Positions 28,301 through 40,980 of a stretch of DNA of 64,000 bases are shown piece after piece (the stretch's first letter is position 1; each line of letters opens with the position of its first letter). The position numbers and the translations under genes were made by a program. Origin of the DNA: Vespa crabro (Eukaryota; Arthropoda; Insecta; Hymenoptera; Vespidae); NCBI RefSeq assembly GCF_910589235.1, contig NC_060961.1, positions 941,001-1,005,000 on the forward strand, given 5' to 3'. The notes below the pieces were generated by a model that did not search any database, had not been told where the DNA came from, and saw only the letters and a program-made list of their open reading frames with translations.

Positions 28301-31066
28301 AATGCACAATCGTTGCTATACCACACATATTAATGTCGTTCCTATCTCACAAATAGAGGTATCTGCTAGGGATATTAGAAATCGATTAATGCATAAAGAA
28401 CATAAAATGGATGAAATTGAAATAATTTCAAAGAATTTCAAAACTTCAACAGAAGATAATAAAGAATTAGTTAATATACAATATTCTAGTAGTTCAACAT
28501 CAGCAACTAGTTTTTTCTCAGCACAAGAAGATGCTTCTGTAACAGATTCCTCTATTTCATCGCAAACCAACTTAAAACAATTAATTCCTCAAGAAAGTAA
28601 TAATAAGAATCATAATAATTATAATCAATTGAAATTAATAAATGAAACTAATGCAACAACCAACAGGGAAGGTTCTGCAACTATATATTTTCATGGAATT
28701 ACTATTATTATATTAAAAGATATTAATAAGAATGGTCAAAGAACTGAAGTTGCAAGTTTGTCCATGACAGATTTAATCGTAACATTACACGCGAAACCTA
28801 CCTTTGTGAACCTTTGTATATGTATAGGAGATTTACAATTAGATAATCAAGTATTTGATCAAGGAGGTTTTGATTTTCCTGTGGTATTAATCAGTCAGAG
28901 TCCACTTATAACTAGAGGAACGACGTTTTATCCATCTAACTGTTTAATAAGTAATATGGAACAAATTAAAGAAAATTCTTTGATAACTGCTGATTATGTT
29001 TGCGAAATAAATGGTGATATAATAGGTATGAATAAAAATTGTGTTACAATTTATGTGTATATTATTAACTAAATATACTAATAACTTAAGGTGTTATAAT
29101 TAAGATTATAATATATTATCTTTATCATTTTCTTTTTAGTGTCAAAGGACTTACATTTGAAATTTGCACCTATTAGTGCTTATATCGAAGATACGTACAT
29201 AAGTCATTTATTAGATTATGCAAATTCTATGGTACCGCCACGGTTTAGTGCGCCAACAAGCACATTAAAGAAAATTCAACCAGCATTGATATCAACAACT
29301 CTTTATGTATCAGATTATATTATGATCGATGCTAAAATATTGAGTGCACCATTAAGATTGCAAAATTTTAGAATAGATCCAGTATCGATTTTACTCAGTG
29401 TACATACCTCCGTACGTTTATACGTGGCATTGGATCATTCACCGTTATATTTTAGCACTTTTGAAAGGAAAAATATTTTAACTACACCCTATAGGCTAGG
29501 GAATGCACTTACTATGCATTATTTATCTGGTGCTATATTTGGTGCAGGTAAATTTAAATTACTTAATAAATATTATTGATAAATTTAGATATTTAACAAA
29601 ACATATGTCATAGGTTGGGTGGTTGGATCCTTAGAAATACTTGGATCCCCAGGAGGCTTAGCACAAGCACTTGGTTCAGGTCTTAGAGACTTCGTTTCTC
29701 TTCCATTTCAAGGTTTATTGCAAGGACCTTGGGGTTTTATCGTTGGCATAACACATGGATCTGCTAGTTTAATGAAGCATATCACAGCAGGTGATAATAA
29801 TTTAATCAATAATATATATATATATATATATTTATACATTAAAATATTTTTATTTTAATTTAATTGAATAATTATATTTATCCATATGTTTTTATAGGTA
29901 CTGTTAATTCTGTGACAAAATTAGCATCTAGCGTTGCTCGAAATTTAGATAGATTAACGTTAGATGAAGAACATCTTCAACGTCAAGAAGAAGCCAGAAG
30001 AATGCGTCCACAGGGTATGGCTCAAGGACTTTATCAAGGATTAACTGGATTTGGTATGAGTATTCTTGGTATGTATCTCTTTTAAATAATATTTTATTAA
30101 TATAATTTTAATATGTCCACATTCTCATATCATATACTTTCAGCTGCTGTTGCTGGATTGGCACATCATCCTTTACAACAGGTATGGTCAGGTGAAGCAA
30201 CAACTAAAAGTTTAGTTACAGGTGTTGGACTTGGATTAGTTGGTGTAGTAACAAAACCTCTTAGTGGAGCTGCAGAATTAGTTGCTCTTACCGGACAAGG
30301 TTTATTACAGGGTGCAGGATGGAATCCTTTACCTCTGGTAAATTATTCTTTGCAGAATGTAAATTATTTCGTATAACGTTATAATGCATATGTTTAATTT
30401 ATATCTAATAAATCTTTTACAGCCTCGACAACATCCAGTGGTTCAGTATAGCAGTGGTAATAATAACGCATCTATTCGATATGCATGGCGTTTACTACCC
30501 CTGTTAGAAAACACTCGTGATAATATTCTGCATGTAGCGAATGCAGATTATGTTTTACAACAAGGAAATAATCGTGCTGTAACTTTAGTTCTCACGCGGC
30601 AAGCATTATTACTTGTTAATATAGCTGAAGATAGCGTGGAAAAGATATTGCCTTTAAAAGAATTAACCAGTATTGATCATTCTTCAGAATCAACAATGCT
30701 TTGTTTATATTGTCCACCGACAATACCACAAATTAATAGAACTTTATCGCCCACTGAACATGAGGTATAATGACAATCTGTGAATAATTTGTAATTGTTC
30801 CTATAAATAGATATAAATGGAAATATTCTTTTCAGATGGATCAAGAAATGAGAGCAAGGGTTGCAGAATACGTACGTACAAGCAGCACTGGCTTAGCTAG
30901 TTTATCTACAAATAGTGACGGACAATCTGACATTTTAGAAACACCAACAACAAACTCTGATCATATACTTACTTTTTATGTCAGCCCCGAAACACGTAAT
31001 TATTTAGTATCACTTTTTAATATTGCTAAACGACAAAGTCAAGGTAGTGGATTTACTGTGTTATAA
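16390..31066 (+). CDS. Vps13B: VPS13B (COH1), Golgi bridge-like lipid transfer protein
   Basis: A 38-exon model totals 11,334 nt (3,777 aa; human about 4,000). Exons: 16390-16476, 16584-16761, 16846-16927, 16992-17167, 17265-17368, 17444-17690, 17794-18005, 18082-18291, 18361-18502, 18570-18687, 18778-18920, 19027-19199, 19275-19451, 19522-19810, 19971-20133, 20224-20611, 20801-20927, 20993-21160, 21226-21449, 21560-21779, 21845-22049, 22190-22367, 22430-22759, 22858-23061, 23153-23268, 23376-23718, 23788-23910, 23998-24114, 24240-24509, 24598-25221, 25281-25376, 25449-29025, 29140-29547, 29614-29790, 29898-30068, 30144-30337, 30423-30764, 30836-31066. The N-terminus (LESYITPIILSYVAKYVKNF, LSLWGGD, SGHIHELMIHVPWVK) is the chorein domain and is diagnostic of VPS13B. 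The giant exon covers the VAB-type beta-rich region. Gly-rich repeats after 29614 form the ATG_C/C-terminal helices, then a PH-like end. The family moves phospholipids along a hydrophobic groove at Golgi contact sites. One retained-frame trap occurs near 18503-18569, which is treated as an intron. Confidence 0.95.
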
Positions 31067-31715
31067 ATTATCGAAAATTGATAAAAGTAATTTCAAAAAA
31101 ATATTGTCGATCGTAAAAGTTTAATATCGAACGTTTTTTATTATAAAAGTAGAAAAATTTATATATTAATACAACAGATATCTCTGAATTATTATAAAAC
31201 GATTCGTACAATATATTTTGCAATATATAAAATATAATTCGTAGAAAAATCTTTTGTATAAAATATAAATGCACAATTCCTTTTCTTTTTTCTTTTATTA
31301 CTTATTTGTTTAAACAAAATATTGCGATGGATATATTTATGAATATATACAAATATATATGTATGCTAAAAAACATAAATGTATAAAATTATGTGGTAAC
31401 CGAACAATATTATATCACATAATTTATTAAAATATTTATTATACATTTTGTATATTTTATAAAATGTACAGTGATCAGGTTTAATTCCAAAATTAATAAA
31501 AATTCATTGAATAGATCTACTAATAAATTTTTATGCTTGTAAGCATCATATAATATTTTTTAATGTTTTTAATAATTAATACTTATATAAATTGTTAAAT
31601 TATATTTATACGTTTATTTAATTAAGGAACATAAGAAACTGCATTAGTTTCATTTAAAACAAAATAATAAGTTATATAAACTGCTTTAATTTTACTATGC
31701 CTTACTTACTTTTGC
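31067..31715. other. Intergenic between convergent VPS13B and UBOX5
   Basis: AT-rich with no coding exon seen. It is expected to be the 3' UTRs of both genes. Confidence 0.5.
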
Positions 31716-33352
31716 TTAATCATGTATACGTTCTACAGCATTTCTTGTATAAATTAAACCACATAAGTGACATTGATTCTTTTCAGCTGTTGTTAGTATT
31801 CTTCTACATACTACATGATTACATGGTAATTTATAAAGTATACTATTTGTACAACAATTACAATTATTTACAGTTGAAGTATAAAGTTTAAGATTTTTTG
31901 GTGTACTAAAACGTTTAAGAGACGACAATGCAACTTGAATATCAGCATCAATATCACTATCTACATTATGCTGATGAATTTGTTTATCAATACTTCTTTC
32001 TATATCATTATCACAGTTTATGGAAGAATCCAAGTTGGATGTCTTTAATTTTTTGACATAAGGAACAGTCTTCGAATGAATTGGAGTCATAGGTAATTTA
32101 TGACGTTGACTTTTTCTTTGAACTGTATTATTTAATACCAAGGGAATTTTCACTTGTGAATCGTTAGTATTTTTTCTGGTTGAATCCTTCATCAGTGAAG
32201 TAGATTCTTTTGAATTTCCATTATTTTGACATGCTATGAGATATTGATACGGGGTGTTATGATTTATTGATTTATTACCCAGTACTCGCGGTAATCTTTT
32301 AATTTCATCTTTAGTTGAGTTTTCAAGGAGAAATTTATCTATTCTTATTTTTAATGTAGTTGCCATTATAGGTTTACGATTTTCATTAAACGGAAGTCCA
32401 GTAAATGGATCCGATATAGACCTACCCCACAAAGCTTCACTTTCTTCATGTTTCTCTAATGTCGTTTGATCGATAGTTTTACCACTGGGCAACAGAATGG
32501 GTTGAGTCATGATTTCACATGTAATTGCGTCTAAAAAACTATCTGGTATTTCCAGTGCAATTTTTGCATTGTTTCTATTACAAATATGAAACAATTTAAT
32601 AATTTTTACCATATAAAAAAAAAAAAAAAAAAGAAAAAAAAAAGAACAAATGTAAATTTTACAAATTAATATACATACGTATTGTTCTCTACATCAGCAT
32701 TCTTGACATTAATAGTAGAGATATTAGATTGATGATTTATTGCGGGCAAACAAGGCACAGATGTTTGAGAAGCTGACCATAAAGCATCTATACTTGCTAT
32801 AATATCTTTGCTAGATTTTGGTGACACCGATCCCCATACTTCAATTTTACCTAGCGCTGGTACTGAATTTTGTGTTTTAAATATACATATTCGTAAGCTT
32901 TTAGTTTGAGATATTATATTGCGAGCTGATCCTTTAATATAACGTTGCAAAAAGTTTGGTGCTATTGAAATATTAGCAGGATTTACATTTGCTGCATAAA
33001 ATAATACTCCAGTATTGTTTTCACTTAAACATCCACTTGATAATAAAGTATATGACATGGTATTATTATTAACTGTCTTTGCATAAATTTGAAAACCAGA
33101 TGATTTCTGTGAACCAACGGATGGCCAAATACAAATATGATGAATCTGTATATTGCAAAGGAACGTAAAGTCAATTTGTACTGGTGGTTTTATACAAGAA
33201 TAAGCTAAGAAGCCATTACAAGGATCTTGTATAAGATTAGTCACATCATATCCTTCTGTACTAATAGTATCACATGTAACAGTTGGTTGTAAACAAGGTG
33301 CACAAAAATTCATGAGTACATCATTTTTATTTTTTAAGACAGCTTGCAACAT
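31716..33352 (-). CDS. Ubox5: UBOX5/RNF37, U-box E3 ubiquitin ligase
   Basis: Two exons, 33352-32679 and 32574-31716, total 1533 nt (510 aa; human about 541). The N-terminal half carries the RNF37-specific beta-sandwich-like region: ISTEGYDVTNLI, then IKPPVQIDFTF and later LRICIF and KIEVWG. The U-box in exon 2 reads IPDSFLDAITCEIMTQPILL followed by PSGKTIDQTTLEKH and SDPFTGLPF, closely matching the family. A C-terminal C4-type finger (CNCC, LPCNHVVC, CHLC) completes the RNF37 architecture. Family members are nuclear E3/E4 ligases that pair with UBE2 enzymes. The single intron (104 bp) is A-rich, with a poly(A) run next to it at 32613-32643. The acceptor is TTTGTAATAG in the minus sense, giving an in-phase T-N-N-A junction. 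The gene is divergent from the THAP zinc-finger gene. Confidence 0.93.
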
Positions 33353-33999
33353 GATCTTTTAAAAATTAGAATTCTTTTAAAATATGGACACTATTACACG
33401 TAAAGACTGTATTCTTTTCTTTAATCCATTAATTTTCTTTTTATACGCAATAAAGTTTAATAAAATTCTTAACACAGAATATCTTAAAAGACATATATTT
33501 ACGATGTAAATAACGCTATTTGAAGTATTTTAAGAACTTCAATATATTATAACTATTCGTTTTTAACCAATCGAAGTGTTGACTTTGAGCGACATCTTTA
33601 ATGTAACAGGTTTACGACCAATCAGCAAAACGTATACGTCTAATAGGGGGAAGTTGTATATCTTTCTTTCGTTTCTATTGGAAGAAAGAATTGATATTCT
33701 AATGAACTGAATCAATTGATTATCCAATAGTAATTGCAGATTAAAACGAGAGTCAGCATTTAATGATTGGTTAATTTATATTTTTCATACGAACGGTGAA
33801 TTGCAATAAACCATTAATAAATAATATATTCGATTTTGTAAATTTTTTTTTTGTAGTGAAAATTTCGTATTCATATTATTTGCGACACTGTATTGTATTT
33901 AAACAAGTATAGTTTATAGGTTATGGAAAATTTTTATTTAGTTTTGCTTTTATAATTTGTTTCTGGAATTCCAGGGACGAATATAACCTCTATTATAAT
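33353..33999. promoter_or_regulatory. Intergenic between divergent UBOX5 and THAP-ZnF starts
   Basis: This short stretch (647 bp) is noncoding and AT-rich. It contains several CCAAT-like motifs on both strands (for example ACCAATCG near 33567 and ACCAATCAGC near 33617), which fits a shared housekeeping promoter. No TATA box was assigned. Confidence 0.35.
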
Positions 34000-35996
34000 A
34001 TGACGTTCGCTTGTAAAGTACGTGGTTGTTTATCAGATCAAAATACGAAAATCGACGGTCGAGAAATATCATTATTTGCTTTTCCAGAAGATGACACGTA
34101 CGTAACTTCATTATTTTTTATCTTTACATTTTAATAGAATAATTATATTATATATTTTTATAATTTAATTGGCATATCTTACATTGTACATATATTTATT
34201 ATGTTCTTCTTATATATAAAATATATTTATAATATGTTTTTTAATTAGTGTTAGAATTTATTTATTTTAATGTTTCTAGGAGACGTCAGCAATGGATCAA
34301 AAACTGTAGATTAGTTCTTAATTCCTGCGATGGAAATGATTCTTTATATGTTTGTGAATTACATTTTGAAAAAAATTATTTTACCGCATCGAATGAATTG
34401 AAAACAAATGCAATACCAACTATTTTTCGCAATGGTGAAGGTAATTATTTTATTTTTTCACTTAGGTCATTAATAATCAAACCCATCTTCACAAATCGAT
34501 TATCTTCAAGATCTGCAAAGAAAACGAAAAGCTGAAAATAATGAACAAGTGGAATCTTCAAAGATCTTACCATCGAAGCAAAAAAATTTAGATGATGATT
34601 CTCATAGCTTGGTAACACCCCCACAAAGCCCATTTACACAATTAGGAGAAAACGTAAGTAGAGTTTAATTGGGTATTTTATTTTAAATATTTGATATCTC
34701 CAAAATTTTCTTCATTTAAATTTTTCTATGGATTATAACAGATTGAAGAATCGAATTTAGAAAATAAAACTAATGCATTCAAGGAACCAGTAAATGGTAC
34801 TGATCCAACTACATCCACGCCATATAAAGAAATGGATATTGGAAAAAATATATATCGTTTAACAATACAGATAGAAAAAATACAAGCAGAGCCAGAATCA
34901 GACACTAAGGAGCCAGTAATATTATCTAATCAGGAAGTAGAAGATTTTGCTATTTCGAATAATGAGATGCTAATATTCAAGGATGAACCAGAAATGAACG
35001 ATGAACCTCCAGCCGAAAAAATGGTAAAAATTAGTAAAGTAAAAAAACCACCATGTATCAAAGGAGGATGCAAATTAAAAAAGGCCATGTATGGAACGAA
35101 ACCGGCATTCCAATGCGAGGAATGTAACAAATATTATGTTATGAAGAAATGTAACGCGCAAATAGAGAAAACCAATGTTTGTTCCGTATGTCAGAAGTCT
35201 TTTGCATCGCCGCAATCACTGTACCTTCATGTTAAAAAACATTTTGTTTGTGATATGTGCCTGACCGAATGCAGTTCGCGAATGTCATTTGATAAACATG
35301 CTAAGTCACATGTAAGCACTGATCCTTTATTTCCTTACAAATGTCACAGATGTTTTGAAATATTTGATACCAAAGACGAAATAAGGAATCACTACGTTCT
35401 TATGCATCCTTCGATAAAACTCGAAGGTATTGGCAGAGCAAAAGTATCGCCTGTAACGGTTCAAGTACCTCAGCAAGAATATTTATGTCCAACATGTAAT
35501 ATTACTTTTAGAAACGAGCATGCATATAGGTAAAGATTCATGGACTTTGATTTTAAATATTTTTAACAGAATGTGATATCCTATTTTATTCAATATTAAT
35601 TATATTAATTTATTATTTTACAGAAATCATGTTAATTGTCATACACAGAAAGAAGGAATACGTTGCAACATAGCTGAGCCAAGTAATATAATATCTGTAC
35701 CAACACCATTAACTGGCGGTCAAATAGGTATTTTGCGAGCTGTGACGTTCAGTTGTAGAGTATGTTCGAAAGAATTTGATAACGTTGCTGAAGTCGATCA
35801 ACACACGAGAACTCATTTGGAGAATGCGGAAGAACATAAGTGTAATATTTGCAAGAAAATGTTTAAGACTAGTGCGCAACTAAATGAACACTTGAAGCAC
35901 CATCTATCGCGTGCACATCCATGTCCCATATGCCCTAAAGCATTTATCAATAGAACTACTTTGAAAATACATTTGAAAACGCATGGTGATTCATAA
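34000..35996 (+). CDS. THAP-domain protein with seven C2H2 zinc fingers
   Basis: The exons are 34000-34097, 34280-34440, 34511-34653, 34742-35529 and 35624-35996. They total 1563 nt (520 aa). Residues 1 to about 85 form a THAP DNA-binding domain: C5 and C10 in ACKVRGC, an invariant-type Trp in RRQQWIKNC, the C-H pair in VCELHFE, and a closing AIPTIF box (AVPTIF-like). A charged linker with KRK follows, which may be a nuclear localisation signal. Then come about seven C2H2 fingers, starting with VCSVCQKSFASPQSL and ending HPCPICPKAFINRTTLKIH. The protein is presumably a nuclear sequence-specific regulator; no one-to-one orthologue name is claimed. The acceptor of intron 2 is unusual (see findings). 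The in-frame stop codons in the 34441-34510 stretch force it to be spliced or the gene would be broken. The divergent partner is UBOX5. Confidence 0.85.
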
Positions 35997-36223
35997 TTTA
36001 TATCGACTATTTGTGTTTTTTTTTTCTCCCTGAAATACTAAAGCTAAAGGAACTCTAATTCAAATAAATCTACCGTAAACTGGTGCGATAGAATTTATCA
36101 ATTTTAAAGGTGTCTGTACAGTAATATCACAATTGTAGGTATATTTTAATCATATGTTCATATAAGCCATTAAATATTGTGTACAAAGTTTTTTAATTGT
36201 TGAATCGATTTTACAAATATGAT

Positions 36224-36263
36224 TATATATATATATAAACACACACACACACACACACACACA
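36224..36263. repeat. (TA)n(CA)n compound microsatellite
   Basis: TATATATA passes into about twelve CA dinucleotides in the presumed 3' UTR or downstream region of the THAP gene. Confidence 0.85.
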
Positions 36264-39200
36264 TACGCATATACTATGTAAATATAAAATTGTAGGTAAT
36301 GGTTTCAACGGATACATACTGTAAATTTTATTTGCACATCTGATAAGAAATTAAACTATTTAATTAAATTTTGTTTATTTCAAAAAGAAGTCAATTGAAT
36401 CGAGATACAATATGTATGATCTGTTTTATTGCTTTTGATTATACGTTAGATCATATTTATTCATAAGAATTGGTATATATATATATATATATATTTCAAT
36501 GAAATAGAAAAATTTGGGAGTTTATAAAATGGACGAGATAAATTCAAAACAATATTGTTATTGTAATAATAAATGTTTGCACTTTTTCCACAAGAATACG
36601 TGAATGATGTATATAGAAGAAATCTGAAAGATCATTAAAATGATCCTTGGAAAGATCTATATCTTAGTCTCAATGAAATGTTCAAACTTGTAGTAGAGTT
36701 AGAATAGAGTAGAGGAGAGAAAAGAAGAGAATTTGCGATTCTTTTTTTTTTTAGAAATATTCGAATGTCAATGATGGAAAAAGACGTAGTACTCTCTCAG
36801 CGAAAAGGACGGCTGCTCGAATGAACAATAATCTTACAAACAGCGGAATACCTTTGAGATCACCCCACTACTCCTTGACTTGTGACTTGAAGAATAATAC
36901 TGATTTTACCCAAAGGACGTTCCGAAGAGTCACTGGGCGGAGAAACGAGAGCGAAAGAGGAAAAAAAGAAGCCGACGAGAGATCACGAGCCGAACACAAT
37001 TGTCGGCGGACTACTTCAAACGTTCACCGTTCCTCAATATGTTTATTTGCTCAACGTCAAATTTACTTCTGAAAAAGAAGAGGGATTTCGAATCGATCGG
37101 TCGTACTCTGTATTTATCTTAAAAAAAAAAAAAAAGAAAAAAAAAGAAAAAAAATAAATAAATAAATAAAAAATAAAAAGGCGATATCTTTGAAACATTG
37201 CGCACAAAACGTTTCGAAAACTTTCCAAGGACATGTAATTATGTAAGTACACAATTAATTACAACAATAAATATCTTGCTTTTTTTAATTCATTATGTTT
37301 CTGACTTTGCCATTTTAATGTTCTTAGAAACAATATAGATATAATGTCGTTATATTTTCTTATGTCATATCCGTTATGTACTTACAAAATTTACAACATA
37401 TTTCTACATTCGACAATTTGTGTATTTCGTTATTACTTAAAAATTTATATCCTTAAAGAATTTTTAATGCATGATTATTTTTTTCAAACTTATATTTTCT
37501 TATTACTTACTTTTTACTTAAATTATTATTTTATATTTATTACTTTTCTTATTACTTAAATTTTTCTATTTCTTATTGGAAAACGATCTGTTAGAACAGT
37601 CCTAGGATTTTTTTTTCTTTACACAAAAATTCCATGTAGAAACATAAATATCAAGAGATAGTTATTTCGTTTACTATTGTAATGTTTCTTTCAAGGTCAT
37701 CGTAATATTCTTGAGTTTTTCTCTTGTTTTGAAAACAATATAAATCGTCATTACGTTGTCTAATTTTATATTTTCTAATAATTTAAAATTCGTAAGTGAA
37801 ATATGATATAAGTGCAATATAAATATAAAAGTTTTATTATTATATAGTTTTTATTAAATAAGTGTGCATGTGTAGCTATACAGATATAGTTAACACCTGC
37901 AGGAATTATTGTAAAGATAAAAAATATTTATATAAGATTATTACCTTATATATACCTTATATATACAAAATGTATAAGGTAGTACCATAATACATTGATA
38001 TAATATATATAGGAAAAATATAACAATAAGATAAGATTTATCTAAATTAGGTTCCTTTTACATTCGTGATTTTACACGTTTTTAGATATAAAGAAAAATA
38101 TTGTGAAAAATTTACATTATATCGCAATTTTTAATCAGACTGAGTCAGTTTTATGGCGTATTATAATATTTTATGATGATTATTAATGGGTTACGATCAC
38201 TCTTCTTATAATCATTTCACGTTATAATTAAATAAATCATCTTTCAGAATTTGGATTCAAGTTATACTTTATTTAATGTTAAATGAATTCAATTCTGATG
38301 AATGATTTAATTAATTCCAACGTAAGATTATTTAAATTTAATCGTGCATCCTTTATATAAGTATTTTTATTCATGCTTCGTTAATGGCTTCATAGACTAG
38401 ACTTTGTCGCGTTCAAAGTTAGGACTAATAAAATTTCTATAAATTTGTCATGCTTTTTCTTATATCCTCTTCAATGGGTCTACCTGACATTAAGGTATTC
38501 TAACATTTTTGCAGCTTTTCATAAATAAATATTTAACATCTAACAGTAAATAGAATCATTCGATTTTCCTTGTAAATCCTACAAAAGGATTATAAATTGT
38601 CTACGGGATTATTTTTCAATTCATTCTTACTTAGATCATTATCATTTAAATTTTTTCGAAAGATTTCTCTTTAAAATAATTTCGTATTATTTATTTATTT
38701 GTTTGTTTTTCTTTTCAATTAAAAAATTTCAAATTATAAGTAAATCTCTTATATCGTGTCAAATCGTTTGTTGAGAATTTTTGTAATTTTCGAATAAGAA
38801 ATTTCGCGCAAGAAATTCGAACACTATCGAATGATTTTTCGCCGATTTCGTTCACTGAATTTTCTTTCTAAAGAACGTTCAGGATGAAGACGATTGTGTC
38901 AACTTTGGCAAAGGTGCCGAAAAAGTGGCACCCTACTGTGAAATTTGTACGGCACTTTTCTTCGCGGATATGTCCAAGGGTTGGCCATTCGCGAGAACAA
39001 TGACGGGACTGCTAGTGGATGAAAGATTTTTTTCTTTTCTTTTTTTTTTTTTTTTTTTTTCTTTCAATAGATGTATTATAGAAATTCGTTTTCGGAATTA
39101 CAATTGGAATTATGTTTTCGAGGGGTATCAGCATAAGAAAATTCTTATAAATATTATCGAAACTTTACGAACGCTTCTTTGCAAATTTTTATTTCCCAAA

Positions 39201-39593
39201 ATTTCTAATAAAATTTTCTATGCTACAAATGACATAGTAAACAAAATTTATAGAAAATTATTGTGGACATTTTTCTTCAAAAAATTTTTTATTTTCAAAA
39301 TTTGCCATGTAAAACGATAACCATTTGAGGTGTATACTTTAAGAGTAGGCACTTATTTTGACTAATCAAATTGCGAGATAAAAGTTTGCTTGAGGTATAT
39401 AAAGAAAAAAAAAAAAAGAGAGAAAAAAGAGAGAAAATAAAAAGAAAAAGCGCGGTTTCTTTACAATAAAACCGCGGAGGTTTTCTATGATCTCTCATGG
39501 AAGAGAAAAGTAAAAAGGACGTCTATAGTAATATTATTTTGGAGAATCACGGAGGGAAAAGTAGCTGAGTGGAGGAGATTCGAAAAGTGGAAA

Positions 39594-39670
39594 AAAGAAA
39601 AGAGAAGAGAAGAGAAGAGAAGAGAAGAGAAGAGAAGAGAAGAGAAGAGAAGAGAAGAGAAGAGAAGAGA
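39594..39670. repeat. (AAGAG)n pentamer microsatellite
   Basis: About fourteen near-perfect copies of AGAAG/AAGAG follow a purine-rich lead-in. The long open frames on both strands here are artefacts of the pentamer repeat. Confidence 0.93.
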
Positions 39671-40009
39671 GGAGACGTGCCTCTGTTCGTTCCCGATGGC
39701 ACGGGCCATCTGGCAGAACGATCTTTTATATTTTATAGTATTTATCTCTTTCTCCTTCTCTCTCTCTCTCTCTCTCTCTTTCTATTTTTTTTCATTCGTG
39801 TCCTCCGTTCAAGGATAAATTCACTCATGTGGAAGTTCGTGAATCTTTTGATTAATGGCCGAATCGAGATAAAACCGCAGAGTGATTTTTCGTTCAATGA
39901 TCTTTCTCGAATTTGAGCTACTAGGTATTCTCATTCATTTTCAAATTTTTATATTTTAACTTTGCTAATATTACAGATATCACTACGTTTAAATCTATAT
40001 AGATTTTCA

Positions 40010-40018
<9 letters not shown>

Positions 40019-40046
<28 letters not shown>
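40019..40046. repeat. (TA)n microsatellite
   Basis: A run of about fourteen TA dinucleotides in noncoding DNA. Confidence 0.85.
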
Positions 40047-40049
<3 letters not shown>

Positions 40050-40873
40050 AATTGTTTATAACTTTTGAAAAAGTTATGACATGATAATATTTCGATAGAA
40101 ATTTCGATAGAAAAATTGAAACGATTTGTTCAAGAAAATTTTTTGTTACGAGATTTAGTATAAATAAAAAAAAAAATCCTTTGAATACTATCCTTTTTGT
40201 TATAGCATCCGAGTGTTCCATTCGACGACATAACAAAGATAACTTGTCAGCGTGGTAAAGGAAAAAAAAGGAGAGAAAAGAAAAAAGAAAAAAAAAAAAA
40301 TGAAATATATCATCGACCGGTTTCAACGATGAATCTAACGGGATTCACTCGAGTGGAAGGGGCATAATCAAATTTAGGGCCGCCATGCAAGGGGCGGCGA
40401 CTTTGCGGTTGTGCACATTTTCTATGCCTTTCTGTTTACTGGGAGGGTTGGTCCCGTTCGAGGGCTATAATAGGGCTTGCCATGACTTTAACCCTCGACT
40501 TCTCGACAGAAGTGTGAGTGGCTCGACCATCTTCCCTCAAACAGCCGTTTCCTTTCGAATTCATGCGAACTATAAGTACTATATCTATATGTTTATGAAT
40601 CCTAAGCTTATGAAGCTTTTTCGTTACATCAAAATATCTAATCGCTTAATATTAATTTATATTAATATTAGTTCCTCAAGGAAATTTTCTTTTTCCTTCT
40701 TATTTTCGTTTTTCTTTATAAAACTAAAGAAATCATTCTGAGAAATGGATATACAAATTTACATATAAATATAAATATTAATTGTTAATTCGTAAATAAA
40801 TATTCAAAATAATTAATTATTAATCAAGTATTCCTGATATTCCTATTAATACAGATTAGATATATAATATTAA

Positions 40874-40980
40874 ATTGGCCAATAGATAATGTTGGAATTT
40901 GTATTATTTTTTATTCATTTAAATAAATAATACTGTACGATATTTCTTACTGAACATTCTGACAATATTTATTGGCCAAT
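40874..40980. repeat. Inverted-repeat element, MITE-like candidate
   Basis: The left arm at 40874-40898 and the reverse complement of the right arm at 40956-40980 match at 21 of 25 positions, both beginning ATTGGCCAATA. The arms enclose about 57 bp of AT-rich sequence with no coding potential. A further TGGCCAAT occurs nearby at about 41073. This is consistent with a short non-autonomous transposon or a cruciform-forming repeat. A clear target-site duplication was not identified. Confidence 0.45.

Noticed and set aside
36821..37072. 83-codon plus-strand open frame in a GC-richer segment
   Set aside because: No domain, no clear splice sites, and the Arg/Glu-rich end reflects purine-rich sequence. 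It is kept only as a possible regulatory island.
39485..39916. Open frames on both strands over the AAGAG repeat
   Set aside because: The pentamer repeat is open in several frames on both strands, so the frames carry no coding evidence.
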